This document shows, in pieces, positions 1 to 5,078 of a stretch of DNA of 6,073 nucleotides. The notes below the pieces were generated by a model. It ran no database searches. It saw only the letters and a program-made list of their open reading frames with translations, and was not told the DNA's origin. Made by a program: the position numbers and the translations under genes. Location: contig CANCGK010000056.1 of NCBI GenBank assembly GCA_947377595.1, positions 1-6,073 on the forward strand, written 5' to 3'. Source of the stretch: a bacterium. GTDB lineage: Bacteria; Babelota; Babeliae; Babelales; Chromulinivoraceae. Each line of letters opens with the position of its first letter. The stretch's first letter is position 1.

Positions 1-725
1 TGCTCTAAATCTTGTTGATTCCATTGTTTTTCTTCCAGTGAATCAAAAGCCTGAACCAATACCGGAGTTGTTTTCATCCCTTCTGGAATTTGATCACAAC
101 TATCAACTTGCGTCATTAAATATAACCACTTATCAACTGGTGTGATGCAATCTTGAATCGCTTTTTTAAATTTTGGTAATTCAACAAAATTAAGCTCGAT
201 TAACGGAACTGGAATAATTTGCTGAGTTTTATGATTCATAAAAGAATATTTTGTAATGACATCATCTGATTCTATAATCGATTTTTCTAGTGCAATTATT
301 GCATCGTCTCGAAACATAGCATCTCGTTTATATTTTTTAATTGCTTCAAGCGAATAATTAACCACACCAACAAAAATAACTGGCACAAGATCAAGATACG
401 TTTCATTACTTTTTAATTGATTACCTAAAACACGTGCTGCATAATATTGTGATCGTTCATGAAAATTATATTCGTTAACAGCTTGCATCTCAATAATAAA
501 ATGATTGTTCTTGGCATCAGTGCAATACACATCAAAAATAATTTCTTTACCTTGCGCTCTATCTGGCAAATTAACTGTCTGTCGTAAAACAATTTTATCA
601 ATTGCTCGTGGCCCTGATAAATTTAAAATCGAATTTAAAAAATCTATCGTCAAACTTGTATTATGTTCATTTGCAAAAAGCCTTTTAAACGAAATATCAG
701 TACGTGGACTTAGGTATTTTGTCAT
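1..725 (-). CDS. Rpn family PD-(D/E)XK nuclease / putative transposase, C-terminus cut by window edge
   Basis: I translated this gene directly; its frame is open from an ATG at 725 to base 1 (241 codons seen), so only the last part is missing. It belongs to the Rpn / PDDEXK_2 family (TIGR01784-like), often labelled 'transposase' but known in Escherichia coli as recombination-promoting DNA endonucleases. Visible signs are the N-terminal motif DISFKRLFANE (residues 10-20), the nuclease core with D65 and E79-M-Q81 (D...ExQ), the following YYAARVLGNQL segment (about 91-101), and a late KWLYLMTQ helix, all in family order. The catalytic residues appear intact. The start is supported by AAGGAA at 736-731, five bases upstream. 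The gene begins 35 bases after the atpA stop on the same strand, so it is probably the distal gene of the ATP synthase transcript, in the place where atpG often lies. A cellular role cannot be deduced from sequence. Confidence 0.87.
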   Translation of the reverse strand, partial: MTKYLSPRTDISFKRLFANEHNTSLTIDFLNSILNLSGPRAIDKIVLRQTVNLPDRAQGKEIIFDVYCTDAKNNHFIIEMQAVNEYNFHERSQYYAARVLGNQLKSNETYLDLVPVIFVGVVNYSLEAIKKYKRDAMFRDDAIIALEKSIIESDDVITKYSFMNHKTQQIIPVPLIELNFVELPKFKKAIQDCITPVDKWLYLMTQVDSCDQIPEGMKTTPVLVQAFDSLEEKQWNQQDLE

Positions 726-760
726 AATAATTCCTTACCTGATTTATAAAATATCGCAAC

Positions 761-2275
761 TTATAAAGTAAAGCCTTCTTGCGAGACAAAAATACTACTA
801 AATTCTTTAGCAACTGTACGTAAAACAACTAAATCATCTTCGCTGACATCTTTATTATTTTTAATATCTGTATACACAGAATTATAAACAGAATCAACAT
901 AACTAATAAATTGACGAATAAATAATTGAATGTCTTTGAGTGCAATTTTTTGTAAATACCCTTCTTTGAGCAAGAACAAAATCAACGTTTCATCAATAAA
1001 TGAATAATGAACAAACTGTTGCTGCTTTAAAATTTCAACAGCCAAAGTTCCTTGTTTTAAATGCATCTGAGAAACTTCATCAAGCTCCGTACCAAATTGA
1101 GCAAAACTTAATAATTCATGATACTGAGCTAAATCTAAACGCAAAGCACGTGTCATTTTTTTAATCGCTTTTGTCTGAGCTGCACCACCAACACGAGAAA
1201 CCGAAAGCTCAACGTTAACTGCAGGACGAATACCATTGTTAAATAATTGTGTATCTAAAAATATTTGCCCATCAGTGATGGAAATTAAGTTGGTTGGAAT
1301 ATATGCAGTAATATCATCACTTTGAATTTGAATGATCGGCAAAGCTGTCATCGAACCGCCTTTCAGCAATCTGCCAGAACGTTCCAACAGGCGAGAGTGT
1401 AGATAAAAAACGTCACCAGGATACGCTTCTCGGCCTGGAGCTCTACGCATCAATAATGACATTTCACGATAAGCAATCGCATGATTACTTAAATCATCAT
1501 AAACAATCAATACATCTTTACCCTGCTGCATAAAAAATTCACCGATAGCAGTGCCAGAATATGGTGCTAAATATTGATTTAAAACCGCTTCGCTTGAATC
1601 TGCACTGACCACAATCGTATATTGCAATGCTCCTCGTTCTTCAAGTAAGCGAACTAAACGCGCAACATTACCTTGTCGCTGACCAATAGAAACATAGATA
1701 CAAATAACATCTTTACCTTTTTGATTTAAAATCGTATCGATAGCAATTGCTGTTTTACCCGTGCTTCGATTCCCAATAATCAATTCTCGTTGACCTTTAC
1801 CAATTGGAAACAATGCGTCAATCGCCATAATGCCAGTTGGCATAGATTCGGTAATTGGCGTACGATCAACAATTGCTGGAGTTGCTGCTTCAACTGGCAT
1901 ATAAGCTTGAGCTTGAATATCTCCAAGTGCATCAATTGGCTTGCCTAAAGCATTAACTACGCGACCAAGCATACTCAACCCTGCAGGCACTTTTAAAACA
2001 CTACCAACGCGAGTTACTACTTCTTGTTCTGCAACAGGAATACTGCTATTGAGTAAAAAAACCGAAACAAAATCCTCACTTAAATTGAGAACAATACCGC
2101 TGTTACCACCTTCGAAATTAATGAATTCTCCATACACGGCATTCGTCAATCCAAAAATAGTACAAATACCATCACCAACTTGTACAACAATACCAATTTC
2201 ATCAAGGTTATGCTGTGGACCCTGTTGCAATGATTTTTCAAATAAAGAAATTAAATTTATATCTTTAGTCTTCAT
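761..2275 (-). CDS. atpA: F-type ATP synthase F1 subunit alpha
   Basis: Alpha subunit (504 aa, normal length) of the F1 head; it carries the non-catalytic nucleotide sites and completes the catalytic sites on beta. An N-terminal beta-barrel domain (about 25-95) is followed by the nucleotide-binding domain: P-loop GNRSTGKT at 168-175, Walker B-type VLIVYDD at 255-261, the block PGREAYPGDVFYLHSRLLER at 280-299, and the alpha/beta signature PAVNVELSVSRVGGAAQ at 351-367, whose R361 is the arginine finger. A helical C-terminal domain runs from about 380. Oddities: the P-loop, nearly always GDRQTGKT, has N for D and S for Q; the signature has E357 where glycine is usual and G364 where serine is usual. 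The start is fixed by AAGGTGAT at 2288-2281 five bases upstream and an in-frame TAA just above the ATG. It lies 75 bases after atpH. The gamma and beta genes do not follow it. Confidence 0.98.
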   Translation of the reverse strand: MKTKDINLISLFEKSLQQGPQHNLDEIGIVVQVGDGICTIFGLTNAVYGEFINFEGGNSGIVLNLSEDFVSVFLLNSSIPVAEQEVVTRVGSVLKVPAGLSMLGRVVNALGKPIDALGDIQAQAYMPVEAATPAIVDRTPITESMPTGIMAIDALFPIGKGQRELIIGNRSTGKTAIAIDTILNQKGKDVICIYVSIGQRQGNVARLVRLLEERGALQYTIVVSADSSEAVLNQYLAPYSGTAIGEFFMQQGKDVLIVYDDLSNHAIAYREMSLLMRRAPGREAYPGDVFYLHSRLLERSGRLLKGGSMTALPIIQIQSDDITAYIPTNLISITDGQIFLDTQLFNNGIRPAVNVELSVSRVGGAAQTKAIKKMTRALRLDLAQYHELLSFAQFGTELDEVSQMHLKQGTLAVEILKQQQFVHYSFIDETLILFLLKEGYLQKIALKDIQLFIRQFISYVDSVYNSVYTDIKNNKDVSEDDLVVLRTVAKEFSSIFVSQEGFTL

Positions 2276-2280
2276 GCTTT

Positions 2281-2288
2281 ATCACCTT
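2281..2288 (-). promoter_or_regulatory. Strong Shine-Dalgarno site of atpA
   Basis: Reading on the minus strand, AAGGTGAT lies five bases before the atpA ATG at 2275. It is the best anti-16S match in the block, fitting the need for three alpha subunits per enzyme against one delta. Confidence 0.75.
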
Positions 2289-2349
2289 AGATTATTTTTT
2301 TAAAACCATACAATGGATTTTTGATATGTATTGCTTTGATATCGTTCAT
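2287..2349 (-). other. Possible 20-codon leader ORF between atpH and atpA
   Basis: The 75-base gap between atpH and atpA contains an ATG at 2349, one base after the atpH stop codon, opening a frame of 20 codons (begins MNDIKAIHIK, ends GFKKII) that stops with TAA at 2289-2287. The stop codon overlaps the start of the atpA Shine-Dalgarno sequence (TAAGGTGAT). No strong ribosome site of its own is seen, only AAGA in the end of atpH. It could couple atpA translation to that of atpH, or be a chance frame in AT-rich DNA. I know of no family that it matches. Confidence 0.2.
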
Positions 2350-2350
2350 A

Positions 2351-2902
2351 TTATCTTGCAATCAAATCTTGTTTAAGCTTTTGTAACTGTTTTGCAATCG
2401 AATACTCCCATAAATACGTTTCTGACTGCAAGCGAAGGCCTGCAATCAAAGCAGGATTAACAGAATATCTAATAACAATATGTTCTAGACCTGTTTTTTG
2501 CATAAAAAAATCTTTAATTTCTCGAATTTTTTCTTCTGAAAGATCGGATGATGACATAATTTTTAATTCTGAAATTTTATGATCCATTTTATACAAACTA
2601 TAAATATCTTGTAAAACATCTATCGTTAAAAAAATATGTTTATTTTTTAACAAAAGATAAAAAAGCTGCTTTAAAGAATCGAACAAATGAAATTTTTCAA
2701 AAAACAGATCTATAAATCTTTTTTTATCTTCGTCTTTAATCATAGGCAATGATAAATAAAATAAAAGACTATGATGCTCTGATAAAAACTGAGAAGCTCG
2801 CCATAAACTACAAAAATCTTGAAATGTATGCTGCTGACCAAAAACATGTAAATAAGCTTGAGCATATTTGCGTGCAATCGGTGATTGCGAAATTCCAATC
2901 AT
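2351..2902 (-). CDS. atpH: F-type ATP synthase F1 subunit delta
   Basis: Delta (OSCP) subunit, 183 aa, the usual length for the family. It clamps the top of the F1 alpha3-beta3 head to the b-type stator stalk. Family marks are the N-terminal IARKYAQAYLHVF (about 9-21) that begins the helical bundle, and the C-terminal region with NPALIAGLRLQ (about 148-158), followed by YLWEYSIAKQLQKLKQDL, matching the usual PxLIGGxxIxxxxxxxDxSxxxxLxxL ending. One difference is the acidic/aromatic YLWEYS in place of the usual YD.S, a minor change. Its ATG overlaps the TGA of the preceding b-type gene (ATGA, 2902-2899), so translation is probably coupled. Its own ribosome site is weak (AAAGAG at 2913-2908). 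It is followed after 75 bases by atpA. Confidence 0.93.
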   Translation of the reverse strand: MIGISQSPIARKYAQAYLHVFGQQHTFQDFCSLWRASQFLSEHHSLLFYLSLPMIKDEDKKRFIDLFFEKFHLFDSLKQLFYLLLKNKHIFLTIDVLQDIYSLYKMDHKISELKIMSSSDLSEEKIREIKDFFMQKTGLEHIVIRYSVNPALIAGLRLQSETYLWEYSIAKQLQKLKQDLIAR

Positions 2903-3384
2903 GATGGCTCTTTCATAATACCAACTAAAGTATCAATATACTGTTTTTGATTTTCACTTGCACGATATTTAATCTGTAAATCAGACGTCACAGAATCTAA
3001 AATAGAAGGTAAATTGCGTTGCAACAATTTATCATTTTTTATAAAATCTGATTGAATTTGACAACGTTGTTGCATTAAGACATCTGTCAACTCTTGCTCT
3101 TTTTTTTGAATAATCACCTGTTCATGACATTTTTTTTGCCACACTGCAAAACGTGCTTGCATTGCTAAAAATTGTCGATCCTGATCTTGAATATTTTCAT
3201 AAATAGCTTGAGTCTGCAATTGTAAATCCTTACAATCACTTTCTAAATTATATAAAAAAACTCCATACTCTCGAAACATTTTTTCTACGGCAGGAATAAG
3301 ATAAAAAATAACAGCGTAAATAAGTAAACCAGCTATAACAAAAAAATCTAAAAATCTAAAAAATATATTCATAATATTGATCAT
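2899..3384 (-). CDS. F-type ATP synthase Fo b-type subunit, second of two (161 aa)
   Basis: A b-family stator subunit judged from architecture and position: one N-terminal membrane helix (about residues 11-30, LIYAVIFYLI, ended by P31) followed by a long charged, glutamine-rich helix likely to form a coiled coil to about residue 157. The length (161 aa) is typical of bacterial b. Sequence similarity to b is weak beyond that pattern. It would pair with the shorter b-type protein encoded just upstream, and its C-terminal end should reach delta, encoded next. The first ATG at 3384 is preferred over the ATG at 3372, because AAGGAT at 3399-3394 sits nine bases before it. The ATG shares one base with the upstream TAA (TAATG), and its TGA overlaps the atpH ATG, so both junctions look translationally coupled. 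In cyanobacterial order (c, b', b, delta, alpha) this is the b slot; some annotators would name it atpF. Confidence 0.78.
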   Translation of the reverse strand: MINIMNIFFRFLDFFVIAGLLIYAVIFYLIPAVEKMFREYGVFLYNLESDCKDLQLQTQAIYENIQDQDRQFLAMQARFAVWQKKCHEQVIIQKKEQELTDVLMQQRCQIQSDFIKNDKLLQRNLPSILDSVTSDLQIKYRASENQKQYIDTLVGIMKEPS

Positions 3385-3755
3385 TATTTTATTATCCTTG
3401 ATAGATGATCAACTAAAAAAGTTTCTGTTTTTTCTATATCTTCTTGCAATATTTGTTCAGGTTGGCTATGAACGACAACTCCATGAATCGTAGATTTTTG
3501 ATAAACAGATTGTGATGCTTGCTCTGGAATCTCTTGCAATAAAGTTGCTTTAAATGCATCTGTTTTTATATGAAAATCTTGCAATAAGGCATCTTTAACT
3601 TGCTGAGCAACTTCCAGCTCTTTGTATAAAGTTTTTTTCACCTGTTCTTGCTCATCTAAAATTTGATAAGCTGGAATAAATAAAAGCCTGTACAAAGCGT
3701 AATAAACACACAAAAATTGTATAACTTGTAAAACGAGCGTGATATTAACTTCCAT
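3384..3755 (-). CDS. atpF: F-type ATP synthase Fo b-type subunit, first of two (123 aa, b'-position)
   Basis: A short b/b'-family subunit that should anchor the stator stalk in the membrane. Its N-terminus follows the b pattern closely: MEVNITLVLQVIQF, a membrane helix at about residues 5-27, then LFIPAYQILDEQEQ and a charged helix (KKTLYKELEVAQQVKDALLQ, about 40-59). After the membrane anchor only about 95 residues remain, against about 130 in a usual b, so its stalk is probably truncated. Start choice: the frame opens further up to a TTG at 3764, but the only ribosome site, AAGG at 3768-3765, lies directly against that TTG and nine bases before the ATG at 3755, so the ATG is correct. It comes 25 bases after the atpE stop. 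It overlaps the second b-type gene by one base. By order it is b', by sequence it is the better b match of the two. Confidence 0.83.
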   Translation of the reverse strand: MEVNITLVLQVIQFLCVYYALYRLLFIPAYQILDEQEQVKKTLYKELEVAQQVKDALLQDFHIKTDAFKATLLQEIPEQASQSVYQKSTIHGVVVHSQPEQILQEDIEKTETFLVDHLSRIIK

Positions 3756-3764
3756 ACAACACAA

Positions 3765-3768
3765 CCTT
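3765..3768 (-). promoter_or_regulatory. Shine-Dalgarno site that fixes the start of the short b-type subunit
   Basis: AAGG on the minus strand is nine bases before the ATG at 3755 and has no spacing at all from the alternative TTG at 3764. This sets the start at 3755 and removes three residues (MCC) from the longest possible frame. Confidence 0.65.
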
Positions 3769-3780
3769 ATAATCGTAGGG

Positions 3781-4038
3781 TTAAGCTGGCATATTATACA
3801 AAATAAGCATCATAGCAATAACAAATGCATAAATTGCTGAAGTTTCTACCAAACCCATAGCAATCAACATCATCATACGCATTTTTGAACCTGCTTCAGG
3901 ATTTTTACCCACAGCTTCACATGCTGCTTTTCCAATCATTCCTTGACCTATTGCTGGTCCAAAACTTCCAAGGCCCATTGCTATTGCGGCTCCGATAAAA
4001 GCTGCTGCTTGCGCATAAGTGCTATAATTAGCGTCCAT
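3781..4038 (-). CDS. atpE: F-type ATP synthase Fo subunit c, probable sodium-type site
   Basis: Rotor-ring subunit of 85 aa, two membrane helices (about 11-33 and 55-80) joined by the polar loop with KNPEA (45-49). Helix 1 has alternating small residues (G16, A18, A20, G22, G24) that let neighbouring helices pack in the ring. The ion-carrying carboxylate is E65 in GLVETSAIY. P28, Q32, P47, E48, E65 and Y70 fall on the same numbers as in the Ilyobacter tartaricus sodium-binding c subunit, and T66 supplies a hydroxyl where that protein has S66; proton-type rings of the cyanobacterial kind have alanine there. I infer sodium coupling, not proven. AAGGA at 4048-4044 precedes the ATG by five bases. 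Upstream is a deoxynucleoside kinase rather than atpB, so the partner a subunit must be encoded elsewhere if present. Confidence 0.97.
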   Translation of the reverse strand: MDANYSTYAQAAAFIGAAIAMGLGSFGPAIGQGMIGKAACEAVGKNPEAGSKMRMMMLIAMGLVETSAIYAFVIAMMLILYNMPA

Positions 4039-4101
4039 AGTTTTCCTTTATACCAAATAGATATACGATCATTTAATTTTCAATAGTTTATATACTATAA
4101 C

Positions 4102-4821
4102 TTATAAAGTTAATAATAAATTTTTATCCATAGGAAGATCAAGATTACAATCAAAAGCAAAGAAATCAATAATCTGTTGTGCATATTGCTTACAAAGTTC
4201 AGGATTATTCTCGAAATCTTGTGTACAATCTAACACTAAAACAGGAATATCTTTAATATAATCTTCGACTTCATTTTTGTCGATCAACCAGCTTTCATGC
4301 TTATTATGTAACATAGTTAAATAATTCAAAGGAACCATAGATTCTTCTGATCGAGCTCGTTTTAACAATCGTTGATATGAAACATCTGGTGATGTTTGTA
4401 AATAAATAAATCCGGACGGTTTTTTTGTATAATGCTTAACAAACCATCCCCACCAATCTTTATACAACTTCCATTCAAGAGAACTCATCGTACCCATTTC
4501 AAAAGCATTTTTTGCAAAACAATAACGATCAGAATAAACCGAACGTTCAAGAATTTGCAATGTTTTTGTTGAAACTTTATCAGCTTGCTCTTGAGCCATG
4601 ATGCGAGTTATAAAAGCATATGATTGAAATGTATAAGCCCATCTATCAGTATCTTTATAAAAAGCATCTAAAAGATTTTCTCCTCCAATATCTTGCCACT
4701 GTTCATGAGGTTCATAAACAACTTGCACATCAAGCAAATCTTTAATTAAACGTAAAAATGTTGATTTACCAGCGCCGATATTTCCTTCGACGATAATCGC
4801 TTTAGATTCTTTTATTATCAT
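4102..4821 (-). CDS. Deoxynucleoside kinase, dCK/dGK-like
   Basis: Phosphorylates deoxynucleosides to monophosphates with a nucleoside triphosphate, in the cytoplasmic salvage of DNA precursors. 239 aa, usual for the dCK/dGK/TK2/Drosophila dNK family. Seen in order: P-loop GNIGAGKS (13-20), the EP pair with likely catalytic base E37 and W42, FQSYAFITR (65-73), ERSVYSDRY (92-100), the lid RARSEES (155-161), and LHNKHESWL (171-179). Compared with human dCK, the specificity residues A100, R104 and D133 correspond to A69, R73 and D98 here; thymidine-preferring members have M in the R position. A preference for deoxycytidine or purine deoxynucleosides is therefore inferred. These motifs resemble animal enzymes more than the Bacillus dGK/dAK type. 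The ATG at 4821 has TAGG at 4831-4828 six bases before it. It is the first gene of the minus-strand block, 63 bases before atpE, with no terminator visible between them. Confidence 0.92.
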   Translation of the reverse strand: MIIKESKAIIVEGNIGAGKSTFLRLIKDLLDVQVVYEPHEQWQDIGGENLLDAFYKDTDRWAYTFQSYAFITRIMAQEQADKVSTKTLQILERSVYSDRYCFAKNAFEMGTMSSLEWKLYKDWWGWFVKHYTKKPSGFIYLQTSPDVSYQRLLKRARSEESMVPLNYLTMLHNKHESWLIDKNEVEDYIKDIPVLVLDCTQDFENNPELCKQYAQQIIDFFAFDCNLDLPMDKNLLLTL

Positions 4822-4892
4822 AAAGTACCTACCTTTAATGAGTCGTAACGTATAACATATTTTGCAAGCACTTAATCTGCTAATTTTTATCT

Positions 4893-4898
4893 ATTATA
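4893..4898 (-). promoter_or_regulatory. Candidate -10 hexamer for the kinase/ATP synthase block
   Basis: A perfect TATAAT reads on the minus strand here, about 70 bases before the kinase ATG. At the right distance upstream only a T-run is found and no TTGACA-like -35 element, so this is a partial promoter call. No better promoter is seen between the kinase and atpE. Confidence 0.35.
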
Positions 4899-4912
4899 CT
4901 ACGTACAGAAAT

Positions 4913-4938
4913 AAAAAAAACCAAAATTTCAAAAAAAA
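4913..4938. other. A-tract cluster between divergent genes
   Basis: Three A-runs (4913-4920, 4923-4926 and 4931-4938) follow one another at about 8 to 10 base spacing, close to helical phase. They lie upstream of both divergent promoters. Such tracts can bend DNA or act as UP-elements for RNA polymerase; in AT-rich DNA they may also be incidental. Confidence 0.3.
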
Positions 4939-4983
4939 TAGACAAGCAGATAATCCTTTATTTATCGGTAAAATTATGCAATT

Positions 4984-5012
4984 TTGAATAAAATATAAAA
5001 ATAGGCTATACT
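4984..5012 (+). promoter_or_regulatory. Sigma70-type promoter of the plus-strand secreted protein gene
   Basis: TTGAAT at 4984-4989 and TATACT at 5007-5012 are separated by exactly 17 bases, the optimal spacing, and each differs little from consensus. Transcription would start near 5019 and leave a leader of about 60 bases before the ATG at 5079. Confidence 0.6.
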
Positions 5013-5078
5013 CTTACTTTCAAGAATTGCAGATTAGTCATTTGAAACTATTTTTCACGAAAGAAGATAGAGAATTTT

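Noticed and set aside
758..769. Twelve-base repeat AACTTATAAAGT also at 4099-4110, both over gene ends
   Set aside because: Both copies come from genes ending in Thr-Leu-stop; one 12-base match is expected by chance in 6 kb of AT-rich DNA.
505..771. Open frame of 88 codons on the plus strand
   Set aside because: It lies opposite the Rpn nuclease gene, which has clear family motifs; the frame has no ribosome site and no recognisable protein.
1941..2303. Open frame of 120 codons on the plus strand
   Set aside because: It is antisense to the N-terminal part of atpA, whose coding is certain.
3756..3764. TTG start giving a 126-residue b-type subunit
   Set aside because: The TTG touches the Shine-Dalgarno sequence with no spacing, while the ATG at 3755 is at proper distance.
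4039..4101. Separate promoter for atpE
   Set aside because: A TTGAAA is present, but no -10 hexamer lies at 16 to 18 bases from it; the TATAAA overlaps the ribosome site.
4866..4890. Terminator-like stem (AGCA...TGCT followed by T-rich bases)
   Set aside because: The stem is only four base pairs, and neither gene ends here.
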